Translations under genes and position numbers: made by a program
Assembly: GCF_011008845.1 (NCBI RefSeq)
Contig: NZ_JAAIWM010000003.1
Coordinates: 248,001 to 312,000, forward strand
Origin: Bacillus mesophilus
GTDB lineage: Bacteria; Bacillota; Bacilli; Bacillales; SA4
Reading direction: 5' to 3'
Length of the DNA stretch: 64,000 nucleotides
Shown: one piece after another, positions 27,823 through 37,209 of the stretch
How the letters are laid out: each line of letters starts with the position of its first letter
How positions within the stretch are numbered: the first letter of the stretch is position 1
Notes under the pieces: model-generated
The model's database searches: none
Told to the model about the DNA's origin: nothing
What the model saw: the letters and a program-made list of their open reading frames with translations, nothing else

Positions 27823-27906
27823 TTTCGGTAGCTGGCTGACTTAGTCATGAAAGACATTAGTCCCTATAGCTTTGCGTCACCATTTTTCAAAGGTTTTGCC
27901 GTTTCG
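27823..27906 (-). promoter_or_regulatory. c-di-GMP-I (GEMM) riboswitch 2
   Basis: The minus strand shows GGCAAAACC, a stem with AAAGGTTTT-type pairing and GAAAAAT, then GACGCAAAGCTATAGGGAC and the closing AAGTCAGCCAGCTACCG. The core matches riboswitch 1 almost base for base. It lies about 30 bases before the ribosome site of the 50-residue gene. No terminator is seen between them, so control of translation is more likely than termination. Confidence 0.88.
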
Positions 27907-28151
27907 TACGATATGCGAGTTAGTGTTATTTTAGTTATGTTTTATTTAAAATACAAGTAGTTTCTATCCAAAATTGTAATAATTTGTCGATAATTACGGG
28001 AGAATAACTAATTATGGAATACCTCGGGAGCTTTTCACCAAAAATTATGTAACTAAATTAAATAGCTTTGTAAAAAGCAATGCCTGTACTAATGCAACGT
28101 ACCATCACATAAAATAAACTATTAAATTATGTGTCAGGAGACTACAAAGCT

Positions 28152-29483
28152 ATGCTTTTACAAATAAAAGCGAAACTACATGCTAAATTCACACAGGACC
28201 GTTTCTTAAAAAACGTTACAGTTTTAGTAGGCGGTAATATAGCTGCTCAGATGATCGTCATTTGCGCTTCTCCCTTATTAACACGTCTTTATACTCCCGA
28301 TGAGTTTGGTTATTTAGGTTTATTTATTTCACTATTAGCTCTATTAGCTTCTATTAGCTCCCTTCAATATGAAAGTACAATTACTCTTCCTAAAGATGAT
28401 TTAGACGGGGCAAATATTGTTTTACTTTGTTTTGTTACCCTACTTGGAGTGGTATTACTTACTGCTGGTTCCTTACTGATCTTCACAGAACAAATTGCAG
28501 AATTATTTCAAGTCGAGGCTATTAAAAATTACTTATTTCTTTTACCAATAAGCCTTCTAGCCTTAGGTGGTAATAATATATTAAATAGCTGGGCAACAAG
28601 AAAAAAAAATTATGGACTAATCTCAACAACAAAGATTACTCAGGGTATAAATATGACGCTGGTTCAAGTTATTGGTGGAATGGTAATTAAGGGGCCATTG
28701 GGCTTAATGATTGGAGACGTGATTGGGAGAGCCGGTGGAAACGCCCGTTTTATTAGGTCAACCTATAGAGAAGATTGGCAAATCTTTAAGCAAATAAAGT
28801 GGAAGAAAATTATGAAAATGGCCAAAAGGTATAAAAAATTCCCAATCTATTCAAGCCCTGCTACGTTGTTTAGACAAGTCTCCTTAGAGTTACCCTTCCT
28901 GGTACTAACAGGTATATATGGACCAAGTATCGGAGGAGGGTTTATCTTAGTACAACGAGTACTTGGCTTACCTTTGTTTCTGATTGGTCTGTCTATTGGT
29001 AACGTCTATCTCTCCGACGCCTCAAAGCTTGTTCATATAAATCCGGATCAAATTAAAAAGTTGTTTTGGAGTACTTTCCAAAAACTATTCATCATCATTG
29101 CGCCTTTGCTTTTCATTATTATCATTTTCGGTCCTACAATGTTTACCTTTATTTTTGGAAATGATTGGACGATTTCATCAAGTTATTTACCGATATTAGC
29201 AATCATGTACTCATTTCAGTTTTTATCTGCTCCTCTAGGTGTTACACTTTATGTTTTAGAAAGAAATGACTTACAAATTCTCAGAGAGATTATAAGAGTT
29301 GTTTTAATTGGAGGGGCCTTAATACTCGCATACATTTTTTCTTATACTCCTTTTCAAGCAATCATCGCAATCAGTGTTGCTGGGTCGATAGGGTTTATCC
29401 TATATGGTATATTTTCAATAGTAGCGATTCATCAATACCTACAACAACAAGGAATACCTGTAAAGGGAGAAACACCTATCTAA
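28152..29483 (+). CDS. Second Wzx-like polysaccharide flippase
   Basis: The protein has about 443 residues from ATG at 28152, which follows AGGAG; an in-frame GTG at 28131 has no ribosome site. It has about 12 membrane helices and the family start NIAAQMIVICASPLLTRLYT. Role: flipping lipid-linked oligosaccharides. Downstream are two ATP-grasp genes and a kinase fusion, convergent and divergent to it. It is the same family as the flippase at 20437 but clearly divergent, so it probably handles a different glycan. Confidence 0.86.
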   Translation: MLLQIKAKLHAKFTQDRFLKNVTVLVGGNIAAQMIVICASPLLTRLYTPDEFGYLGLFISLLALLASISSLQYESTITLPKDDLDGANIVLLCFVTLLGVVLLTAGSLLIFTEQIAELFQVEAIKNYLFLLPISLLALGGNNILNSWATRKKNYGLISTTKITQGINMTLVQVIGGMVIKGPLGLMIGDVIGRAGGNARFIRSTYREDWQIFKQIKWKKIMKMAKRYKKFPIYSSPATLFRQVSLELPFLVLTGIYGPSIGGGFILVQRVLGLPLFLIGLSIGNVYLSDASKLVHINPDQIKKLFWSTFQKLFIIIAPLLFIIIIFGPTMFTFIFGNDWTISSSYLPILAIMYSFQFLSAPLGVTLYVLERNDLQILREIIRVVLIGGALILAYIFSYTPFQAIIAISVAGSIGFILYGIFSIVAIHQYLQQQGIPVKGETPI

Positions 29484-29484
29484 T

Positions 29485-29535
29485 AAAAACAGCACAAACC
29501 TCCATGTAACTCATGGAGGTTTGTGCTGTTTTTAT
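29485..29535. terminator. Bidirectional terminator
   Basis: A long stem, AAAAACAGCACAAACCTCCATG / CATGGAGGTTTGTGCTGTTTTT in outline, is perfect and has T-runs on both strands. It ends the flippase gene and the convergent ATP-grasp gene. Confidence 0.93.
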
Positions 29536-30741
29536 TTACATTTTACTAGGAATAGCAAATTTACTCTTAAGCCGCCTCTTTCCATGTTTAGCTAATGAAG
29601 ACGGTATAAAAAATAAAGCAGGGAAAGGATCTTTTCTTGACCACAGTGCACCTTGAATTGGAGAGGATACCAGCATTTTTAAGTAGCGTGAAAAAATAAG
29701 CCACCAAGTCTCTTCTTTAATAGCACGAATGTCATTTAATAAGAACACCCAATAAACACTCTTTTTTTGTTCCGTAACCACCATTTTCTTTGGTTGGTTG
29801 ATCTCTAATAAATCAACAAATGAACGATAAATAAAATTTGGATTCCATTTATGTAATAAGCCGGTCTGTAGGGGAAAACGTCCGTTTACTTCAATTAAAT
29901 AGTACTCATGGGTCTTTGAACAATATTTATACTCAAATTCAGCAATTCCCTTATAGTCTGCTAGTTCCATAATTTTAGCACTACGTTTTGCTAAGTCAGG
30001 AATACTCTCAGTAACCATACAAGAAGCTGTACCAAAGTTTAATGGGAAACTACGTATCTTCTTAGCTTCATATCCAACCTCAATATTACCTGATTGCCCT
30101 CGATATAGAAGTAATGTATAAATAGTTTCTGTTTGTCCCTCTATCATTTGCTGAATGATATAACTTAGATTTGATTGTTTTAGTATATTTATAGTCTTTG
30201 TGATTTGGTCATCGTTATAGCAGATATAAGCTTTTTCAGGTATAAACGGCATAGTAGAAAATTTTCTATCATGCCAAAGGGGTTTTATAATCACTGGATA
30301 ATCCTGTTCTGAAATGTCTTCTATTTGTTCGTAGGTCTTCGGGATTGGGAAAGAGTGCTGATTCATAAAGCCAGCGAGTTCCTCCTTATCAATGAGCCAT
30401 TTATTTTTTTTTGATGCAGGAATTCCATACAAAGAACTCAATTCATCAAAGTTTGCAAGAATGATATCTAAATATTCATCGGTGTCTGTAAAGAGTGCAA
30501 GCTTGGCGGTAAGAAGTTCGGGAATTTTGTATAAAAGCTCTATTAACTCAGTCCTCGAGGTAATCTGTAAGAACACTGTTGAATACTTGGAATATTGATG
30601 AAACTCGCTCCCCACTAAAATGCACGGAACTTTTTGCTCACCCAATTCACGAATAATGGCGAGAGAACCTATACTTTCTGCAAGAATGACTGCTGCGTAC
30701 CCTTTTGAATTAATATAATTAATCTTTTTTGGTGAGATCAT
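29536..30741 (-). CDS. ATP-grasp ligase-like protein (second of a pair)
   Basis: The protein has 401 residues. It has an ATP-grasp layout: an N-terminal pre-domain (AAVILAESIGSLAIIRELG), FPIPKTYEQI with the nucleotide-binding PVIIKPLWHD, and IAEFEYKYCSKTHEYYLIEVNGRFP supplying the metal-binding Glu and Asn. Such ligases join a carboxylate to an amine or thiol through an acyl phosphate. Its start overlaps the upstream ATP-grasp gene by 23 bases. The substrate is unknown; in a glycan locus, adding an amino acid to a sugar acid is a possible role. Confidence 0.82.
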   Translation of the reverse strand: MISPKKINYINSKGYAAVILAESIGSLAIIRELGEQKVPCILVGSEFHQYSKYSTVFLQITSRTELIELLYKIPELLTAKLALFTDTDEYLDIILANFDELSSLYGIPASKKNKWLIDKEELAGFMNQHSFPIPKTYEQIEDISEQDYPVIIKPLWHDRKFSTMPFIPEKAYICYNDDQITKTINILKQSNLSYIIQQMIEGQTETIYTLLLYRGQSGNIEVGYEAKKIRSFPLNFGTASCMVTESIPDLAKRSAKIMELADYKGIAEFEYKYCSKTHEYYLIEVNGRFPLQTGLLHKWNPNFIYRSFVDLLEINQPKKMVVTEQKKSVYWVFLLNDIRAIKEETWWLIFSRYLKMLVSSPIQGALWSRKDPFPALFFIPSSLAKHGKRRLKSKFAIPSKM

Positions 30742-31978
30742 GTATCCTTACCTCATTCTTTAGGATTCTATTTTTATGAAAGGTTGACAGAACACTTATT
30801 TTTTTAAACCCTTTTACAATTCCAGTCTTAAATAAATTTAAAACCTCAAAAATAAAAGGAAAAGGATCTTTCCAACTAAAGGTGTCATAAGAAACTATCT
30901 TTGGGTGATTAATGATCATACTCACAAGTTCTATTACCTTCTTCTTAAGAGGTTGTTTATCTAGTAAGAGAAATACCATGTGCTTGAGCTCTCCTACAAT
31001 CCATTTTGAGTGATGATTGATTTGATATTCCTTGTTATATTTACTTTTTAGCTCGTCTATATTAAGTTTGTTAATAAATAAATCAACCATCATAAAAGGG
31101 AAGTCAACGCCTGAATTTACAGCCAGGTCCATAGAACCCCATGGGCGACCATTCACCTCCATAAAATAGGCATCCCCTTCTGAATGTCCCTTAAATTCAA
31201 CCATTAGTATCCCTGTCCAGTTTAACTCCTTAATAATTTTCACAGAGGAAGCTAATAGTTCAGGATGCACATGTATAGAACGTCTTAGTGTACTCACACC
31301 ACCATCAGCAGGGTATTCTCTTACTCTTTCATGGGCAAAACTCGAAAAAATTTGCCCATCCTTAGCTGCCGCAAAGATTCCAAATCCTTTTCCATCTATT
31401 TTGGATTGGAGTAGTGGCTGATGATCGTACTGACTAATTTCTATTAAAGCATTTTGTAATTCTTCCTGATTAGATACAAACTTCCGGAAACCATAGAACA
31501 TAGAATCACCAACAAGAAAACGAGATTGTCTAGGTTTTACAACGATGGGGAATTGGAGATCATCTTGGAGTCCTACCTGGTCAATCACCTTCACATTACA
31601 TAGAGTAGCCAAGTGGTTCATCTGTTCTTTATTTAATGTTTGTAAATAGGCGAATTTATCAGGTGCAATTAGCTGATGTTGTATTTCTTCATACAGAGAT
31701 GAATGGTATATAGAAAACAATGTGGCATCATTACTAGGAAAGATAAAGTCTGGTTTTGTATCATCAATGATATTTCTAAGGCTTTCTATAAAAAGCTGAT
31801 GACTATTTTCAGGGGAGGTATAGAGGAAAAATCCCTCAGAGAATGTTGAAAATCTGCATAGGTCTAATCTGCTTTCTCCTGCTAAAAGAATATGATATTT
31901 TTTATGTTTACCAATAGAACGAATCATGGATAATGTGTACCGCTTATTTGCATCTAGAAATAAAATTGTCTGTCTCAT
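30719..31978 (-). CDS. ATP-grasp ligase-like protein (first of a pair)
   Basis: The protein has 419 residues with a GAGGGG ribosome site. ATP-grasp features are FPIVVKPRQSRF (ATP lysine), GFGIFAAAKDG, ERVREYPADGGVSTLRRS and ILMVEFKGHSEGDAYFMEVNGRPWGSMDLA, with the Glu/Asn metal ligands. Known for the fold: ATP-driven carboxylate activation. It is coupled to the second ATP-grasp gene by overlapping ends, so the two probably act in sequence or together. It diverges from the kinase-fusion gene at 32137. Confidence 0.84.
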   Translation of the reverse strand: MRQTILFLDANKRYTLSMIRSIGKHKKYHILLAGESRLDLCRFSTFSEGFFLYTSPENSHQLFIESLRNIIDDTKPDFIFPSNDATLFSIYHSSLYEEIQHQLIAPDKFAYLQTLNKEQMNHLATLCNVKVIDQVGLQDDLQFPIVVKPRQSRFLVGDSMFYGFRKFVSNQEELQNALIEISQYDHQPLLQSKIDGKGFGIFAAAKDGQIFSSFAHERVREYPADGGVSTLRRSIHVHPELLASSVKIIKELNWTGILMVEFKGHSEGDAYFMEVNGRPWGSMDLAVNSGVDFPFMMVDLFINKLNIDELKSKYNKEYQINHHSKWIVGELKHMVFLLLDKQPLKKKVIELVSMIINHPKIVSYDTFSWKDPFPFIFEVLNLFKTGIVKGFKKISVLSTFHKNRILKNEVRIHDLTKKD

Positions 31979-32136
31979 TGTAATCCCCTCATAGTTATCA
32001 AATATTAATTAATATGTTGAGGCAGGAAGTTACATGCTCCCTTAAAACAAAAAAATGTTTTATGGCAGGAAGTACAAATTGATAAAATTCCTTCATATAA
32101 ATAGAACTAGTAATATATGGTAATGGGGCTGATCTC

Positions 32137-33453
32137 TTGGATAAGGACGAGTTTATATGGGAAATCATAAAAGCTTTAAATCTTAGTAACTTTAAATGGT
32201 GTATACCTAGTGGCTATCAAGAGCTGCCAAGGGTCAACTCTGATATAGATGTGATCGTTTCTGAGAAACCTATCATGGTTGTAAAATATTTATTGAACTA
32301 TTTTGCAGGTAAAGATGTTGGTTGGAAGTTAGTACATTTACATAAGGGGAAAAACTGTTATTGTGTATTCGCAAGTGTAATGAATAATCAATTAGATTAC
32401 TTATTTCTTGATTTATCGCAGCATTATTACTATCAAGGGAAAAAGGTGATTAGTGGAGATATCTTTCTAGAGAAGGTAGAGTTATTTAACCAAATACCAA
32501 TACCCTCTGTTCATGTGGAGTTTATCTATATCTTTATAAAAAGAGTAGGTAAGCTTCAGATGACAGAAGAGCAATTTGCTAGGTTATCAGAATCATTCTA
32601 CTTGGACCCCACAGGCTGTTTAAAAATGCTCAAACTATTTTGGAGTGATATTGAATCTAAACAAATAGAAGCTTTAGTAATGGAGAAAGACTACGAGGGT
32701 TTACAAAATGCCTTACCAGAATATAGAAATAGACTTTTAACGAAAAACCTTTTAAAACTTCTATCACTCTATTACTGCGACTATCAACTAAAACTGGTAA
32801 AGCTTATCAGACGTATATGGCACAGCCCTGGGCTAGAGGTCATTTGCCTAGGACCTGATGGAAGTGGAAAATCAACCACTATTAAGGAGATTGAAAGCTT
32901 TATTTCCCCTTTACTTAAAGTGAGGAAATACCATTTACGATCCTTCCCTTCTAAAGTTTACAAAGGAGACTCCATGACCAAAAAATCACCCTATGGAGAA
33001 TCAAAGCAAAACAAACTGGTATCTATAGTAAAAATAGTCATATACTTTTTAACCTTTTGGTTTGGACGTGTATTCATAACAAACCCACAAAAACTACAGA
33101 CACGAATGATCCTATTTGACCGATCCTACCACGATATTACAATTGACCCCTCAAGGTTCAGGTTAAATTGTCCAGCGTGGTTTACCAGATTAATAAGCAC
33201 TGTTTTTCCTAAACCAGATCTCTTTTTTATATTTGATGCACCAACCGAAGTCATTCAAGCTAGGAAACAAGAGGTTTCTTATGAAGAGACAGAACAGCAG
33301 CGTATAAATTATTTGGCGTTTGCTGAAGAAAATAGAGATACAGCATTTATTATTAATACTGAGGATGGGCAAGGGGATACGTTGGTTAGGGTAATGAATA
33401 TACTATTTTGTTATATGGAAGATCGGGAGAAGGTTAGGTTGAAAGTGGAATGA
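32137..33453 (+). CDS. Nucleotidyltransferase-like / thymidylate-kinase-like P-loop fusion protein
   Basis: The protein has 438 residues and a TTG start at 32137 with a weak ribosome site. The N-terminal part has SGYQELPRVNSDIDVIV, a GS-then-DxD pattern of the nucleotidyltransferase fold. The C-terminal half has a Walker A motif, CLGPDGSGKSTTIKEI (about residue 245), and LFDRSYHDITIDPSRFRLN plus FFIFDAPTEVIQARK, as in thymidylate kinase and its polysaccharide-locus relatives. It likely phosphorylates or transfers a nucleotide to a sugar or lipid precursor, but the substrate is unknown. Similar fusions occur in exopolysaccharide loci. Confidence 0.75.
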   Translation: MDKDEFIWEIIKALNLSNFKWCIPSGYQELPRVNSDIDVIVSEKPIMVVKYLLNYFAGKDVGWKLVHLHKGKNCYCVFASVMNNQLDYLFLDLSQHYYYQGKKVISGDIFLEKVELFNQIPIPSVHVEFIYIFIKRVGKLQMTEEQFARLSESFYLDPTGCLKMLKLFWSDIESKQIEALVMEKDYEGLQNALPEYRNRLLTKNLLKLLSLYYCDYQLKLVKLIRRIWHSPGLEVICLGPDGSGKSTTIKEIESFISPLLKVRKYHLRSFPSKVYKGDSMTKKSPYGESKQNKLVSIVKIVIYFLTFWFGRVFITNPQKLQTRMILFDRSYHDITIDPSRFRLNCPAWFTRLISTVFPKPDLFFIFDAPTEVIQARKQEVSYEETEQQRINYLAFAEENRDTAFIINTEDGQGDTLVRVMNILFCYMEDREKVRLKVE

Positions 33454-33521
33454 TCGAACTCCCTACTTACGGCTTTATTATTATTTTTTAAACTTCTATT
33501 TAGTTTACCTAAAACAAGTGT

Positions 33522-33550
33522 AGAGGTAGCCAAATTTGGTTACCTCTTAT
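33522..33550 (+). terminator. Possible terminator after the kinase-fusion gene
   Basis: The stem GAGGTAGCC / GGTTACCTC with a 6-base loop is followed by a broken T-run (TTATTCCTTTTCC). Its position past the stop at 33453 is right, but the tail is weak. Confidence 0.55.
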
Positions 33551-33718
33551 TCCTTTTCCATATGTTAATAACTTTGCGAAATAAAACACCATGCTATTTT
33601 ACCTGAGTATAAGACTTTAGGTGTTCAATATAAAATATAAGTTGTTCTATATACAGAACTAATATATAATATTTTTAATAAATTAAGTTTCTATTAAATA
33701 TTCTGAGGAGGAAAATAC

Positions 33719-35056
33719 TTGTCTATAGTTCACATGGATGAAAGGGCTAAATTAATATATTTTACTCTTTTGTTCTTTCTTGTAATATACCCTTTTAATT
33801 TCTTTGTAGTAGATGGTTCAGGAGAAATGGTACACACTTTCTATAAGCTTATTACGTTATATATGTTTATAACCCTACTGTGGGCAGTGTACCTTCTGAG
33901 GTGGATTAGAACAAAAAACTCTATTGAAAATAACCTTACAACGGCAGAAAAGAGTATTGGCCTTTTTCTAATAATTTTAATTCTTTCTACCATGTTCTCA
34001 GTAGATCTCACAACTGCAGTTGTTGGGACTTTTCATAGATTCGAGGGGGTATTGAGTTTATTTTCATATCTGTCTCTTTTCTTCTTCACCTTTCGCTTTA
34101 TACAAAATAAAAATCATATAAAAATACTTTACATAATCGGTTTTTTATCACTGTTAACATCTTTATATGGTGTTTATCAATATTATACTCCTCATATATT
34201 TAAACAGAATTTAACTAGAACAGAATCTTTTTTCGATAATCCTAACTTTTATGGTGCCTATCTTGTTTTAATGTTATTAGTTACTTCAACCTTGTATTTA
34301 CTAAATAATACTTTAAAAATTAACACCATTTTGCTCCTTGTTAATTCCATATTATTTCTCAGTCTCCTATACACTCAAACACGTAGTGGTTGGCTCGGAA
34401 TTGGATTTGGACTTATTTTTATCACTTTATTTATTGTGAAAAATAAAAAATATTTATGGAAGAGATGGACAGTCCTACTTTTAAGCTTCTTAATCATTTT
34501 CGCTTTTGTTAACTTATCAGAAAATAATGCATACTTATCAAGGTTCTTATCGATTTGGACTGATAGTAGTCAGATCCTATCTGATGAGGAGGATAAAGGG
34601 CATAGTGGTTCTGGTAGATGGTATATTTGGAGTGAGTCCTTACCATTAGTAAAAGATTACTTTTGGTTAGGATCAGGTCCCGACACTTTTGGGATTGTGT
34701 ATCCTAAAGATACTGTTTTTAAAGGCTTAACAGTTGATAAGGCTCATAATGAGTACTTACAAATTGCCGTCACACTTGGGGTTCCTGCCCTATTGGTGTA
34801 TTTCTTTTTTATCTCTCATGTGCTTTTAACAGGTTTAAAAGCAGCATTAAGGACAGAAGGTGAAAGCCAAATCCTTTTGTTTGGCTTACTGGCAATTTGT
34901 ATAGGTTATTTGACTCAAGCATTTTTTAATATCAGTGTGATCACGGTAGCCCCATTCTTTTGGGTTATATTAGGTATTCTCTATCATAGATCGGTGACCT
35001 TTTTAGCGGCTGTTCCTTTAGCAACTATTACTTCTAATAAGAATTTTAGTGTTTAA
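33719..35056 (+). CDS. O-antigen ligase (WaaL)-family membrane protein
   Basis: The protein has 445 residues and a TTG start at 33719 with an ideal GAGGAGG ribosome site and a 7-base spacer. It has about 11 membrane helices and the Wzy_C/WaaL pattern: TRSGWLGIGFGL, the large outer loop SGRWYIWSESLPLVKDYFWLGSGPDTFG and DKAHNEYLQIAVTLGVPALL. Family members join or polymerise glycans on lipid carriers outside the cell. It may serve the second polysaccharide, for which the 28152 flippase and the ATP-grasp genes are partners. Confidence 0.87.
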   Translation: MSIVHMDERAKLIYFTLLFFLVIYPFNFFVVDGSGEMVHTFYKLITLYMFITLLWAVYLLRWIRTKNSIENNLTTAEKSIGLFLIILILSTMFSVDLTTAVVGTFHRFEGVLSLFSYLSLFFFTFRFIQNKNHIKILYIIGFLSLLTSLYGVYQYYTPHIFKQNLTRTESFFDNPNFYGAYLVLMLLVTSTLYLLNNTLKINTILLLVNSILFLSLLYTQTRSGWLGIGFGLIFITLFIVKNKKYLWKRWTVLLLSFLIIFAFVNLSENNAYLSRFLSIWTDSSQILSDEEDKGHSGSGRWYIWSESLPLVKDYFWLGSGPDTFGIVYPKDTVFKGLTVDKAHNEYLQIAVTLGVPALLVYFFFISHVLLTGLKAALRTEGESQILLFGLLAICIGYLTQAFFNISVITVAPFFWVILGILYHRSVTFLAAVPLATITSNKNFSV

Positions 35057-35107
35057 ATGGGTACCAATTAGTTAAAACTCATTTGAGAAAAAACACCAAA
35101 AAATTTA

Positions 35108-35140
35108 AGACCCTAAGCTTATGAGCTTTGGGTCTTTAGG
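35108..35140. terminator. Hairpin after the O-antigen-ligase-like gene
   Basis: AAGACCCTAAGCTTATGAGC and its complement GCTTTGGGTCTT form a stem with little T-run on the plus strand; the minus strand is followed by AAATTTTTTGG. It could serve as a terminator in either direction. Confidence 0.55.
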
Positions 35141-35235
35141 TATTTGATGATTAAATCAGGTAAGTGTATTTAGAAAGAAGAAACCGCTCAGGATTTGAAA
35201 GCTAAAAAAACGTTAACCTAATATCCCCATATTAA

Positions 35236-35282
35236 AATACTCGGATATCCAACTCTAAAGAGTCCTTTCCGAGTATTTTAAT
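35236..35282 (-). terminator. Terminator of the Tad pilus operon
   Basis: The minus strand reads AAAATACTCGGA, a long loop, then TCCGAGTATTTTAATAT. The 12-pair stem lies directly past the stop of the last Tad gene at 35292. Confidence 0.78.
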
Positions 35283-35291
35283 GTTCAAAGT

Positions 35292-36236
35292 TTATAAACC
35301 ACCATTTACAAAAAGATATATGGCAAATGGTCCGAGAATTACGATAAACAAAGAAGGAAATATAAAGAATATCATTGGAAATAGCATCTTTACTGGTGCT
35401 TTCATAGCCTTCTCTCTTGCTTTTTCTCTTTGATACTCTCTTATTCGTTTTGTTAATGATTTAAGCACTTTTCCCATTCCAATTCCCAGCTGCTCTGCCT
35501 GAATAATGGAGGTAATAATACTTTGAAATTGTTCAGATGGAACTCTACTTCTCAACTCATAGAACGCATCTTTTCTAGATTTCCCCAGTCTCATATCCTC
35601 TAACGTTGTCATAAACTCTTCTGATAGAGGGCCCTTAAACTGTTTACAAACTTTAGTCAAAGCTTGATCAATCCCCATTCCTGCCTCTATTGTTAAGGTC
35701 AACATATCAAAGAAGTCAGACATTGTTTTTTCGACAGCTTTAATTCGATCTTTTTTCTTTCCATCTAAATAAAAACTTGGATAAATCGCCCCAATACCAC
35801 CTAAAGTAACCGCAAAAAACACAACATTCAACTTGTTTTCAGCACTTGGAAAAAATAAAAACAATAATAAGGCGGATATTCCTATCGCTAAACTAACCTG
35901 TACTACTCTAAAGTCAATGGGGGTCCAATTAAAGGGCCTGCCCGCATCACGGAGCCTCTGTTCTAGTTCCCTGGTGGAATGCTTTGGCATTCTTTTAGTG
36001 ACCTCTACACGTATCTTCATTATAATGGGGGCAATAACTCTTTTATATAGTAGCCCGTCCTTTTTACTTTCGCTTTTCTTATCATGCTTATGATTAAAAG
36101 AAAGGACATTGGTCCCATAGTACGCTACAATTCTACGTTCTACTTCAATGTCTTTTTTATAAATTAATAGTAAGATCCCTACTATTACTAGTACAGAGAA
36201 AACAAAAGTCGAAACTATAAAGAAAATGCCTTCCAA
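35292..36236 (-). CDS. tadC: Tad pilus assembly membrane protein TadC
   Basis: The protein has 314 residues and a TTG start at 36236, whose ribosome site GAGGTG lies inside the end of tadB. It belongs to the T2SS protein F family: membrane helices near the N-terminus, around residues 110-150 and at the C-terminus (FPMIFFIFPSLFIVILGPFA). The cytoplasmic T2SSF motif FFDMLTLTIEAGMGIDQAL and QLGIGMGKVLK are visible. With TadB it forms the inner-membrane platform on which TadA acts. It is the last gene of a nine-gene Tad operon. Confidence 0.9.
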   Translation of the reverse strand: MEGIFFIVSTFVFSVLVIVGILLLIYKKDIEVERRIVAYYGTNVLSFNHKHDKKSESKKDGLLYKRVIAPIIMKIRVEVTKRMPKHSTRELEQRLRDAGRPFNWTPIDFRVVQVSLAIGISALLLFLFFPSAENKLNVVFFAVTLGGIGAIYPSFYLDGKKKDRIKAVEKTMSDFFDMLTLTIEAGMGIDQALTKVCKQFKGPLSEEFMTTLEDMRLGKSRKDAFYELRSRVPSEQFQSIITSIIQAEQLGIGMGKVLKSLTKRIREYQREKAREKAMKAPVKMLFPMIFFIFPSLFIVILGPFAIYLFVNGGL

Positions 36237-36239
36237 TGG

Positions 36240-37208
36240 TTACACCTCTATTTTAATAATCTTCTGAATAATGAGCCATCCGAGTAAAATGAATAAGGAA
36301 CCTGCTCCAAGAACAATCCATCCGATTGGATGTAAAAGAATGGGGCTAAAATAGTCTGGATTTACAAAATTCAAATACAACCCAACCCCTACCGGTAGCA
36401 GTGTAACAATCCAAGCTGACATTTTCCCTTCAGCGGTAAGGGTATTTAATTCTTCTTTTACTCTAATCCTTCCTCTTATTGTTTCTTGCATCGTTTCTAG
36501 TAATTCAGCCAAGTTTCCTCCACTGGTACGTTGGATGAGTAGTGCATGAATGACCATTTCTAATTCCTTGTCTGGCAGACGCTTTGCTAAATACATAAAA
36601 GCAGTCTCTGTTGTAATCCCATAATTAATATCACGAATCGTTTTATCAAACTCAGGGCCTATTGGGTCAGGCATTTCCCTACCAATTAGTTGCATAGCTT
36701 GCATAAAACTAAAACCCGCCCGCATCGAGTTCGCCATAATCCCTAAAGCTTCTGCGAGTTGATTTGCACTTCTTGTCAATCTCCTCTTTCTTTTTTGACT
36801 CACATAGAATTTAGGAGCCAAAAATCCAATGATTCCTAAACCCAGGCTATATAAAACACTTAGACCAAGTAATAACGGTACTATAAAAGATAGAAGTGAA
36901 ACAATAAGTCTTAGCACAAAAAATTCTTCTGCTTTTATTGCCATACCCGCTTGTTCTAATGTTACTTGCATTTCTCTTACATACTTTACTTCTTTAAACT
37001 GCTCTCCTAAGTTAGATACAAGACTTTTTTCAGCCTTTTGTTTCGTCTCTTTTTCGTGGACAGTTTCCTGGACCATACGTGGTATATATTTTTCAAGACG
37101 AGACTCAATTCTTCTATATCTTTTGGTAAGTAAAGAAAATAATAAATAAAATACAAGTGTAGTAATGATTAAGGACAAAGTTAATGTGACAACAAGGTTT
37201 TCCGCCAT
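36240..37208 (-). CDS. tadB: Tad pilus assembly membrane protein TadB
   Basis: The protein has 322 residues with a GAGGAG ribosome site. It has the T2SSF domain with LAEALGIMANSMRAGFSFMQAM and RTSGGNLAELLETMQETIRGR, and membrane helices at the N-terminus, about 110-135 and two at the C-terminus. It is the partner of TadC in the pilus platform. It lies 1 base from tadA and 3 bases from tadC. Confidence 0.9.
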   Translation of the reverse strand: MAENLVVTLTLSLIITTLVFYLLFSLLTKRYRRIESRLEKYIPRMVQETVHEKETKQKAEKSLVSNLGEQFKEVKYVREMQVTLEQAGMAIKAEEFFVLRLIVSLLSFIVPLLLGLSVLYSLGLGIIGFLAPKFYVSQKRKRRLTRSANQLAEALGIMANSMRAGFSFMQAMQLIGREMPDPIGPEFDKTIRDINYGITTETAFMYLAKRLPDKELEMVIHALLIQRTSGGNLAELLETMQETIRGRIRVKEELNTLTAEGKMSAWIVTLLPVGVGLYLNFVNPDYFSPILLHPIGWIVLGAGSLFILLGWLIIQKIIKIEV

Positions 37209-37209
37209 A

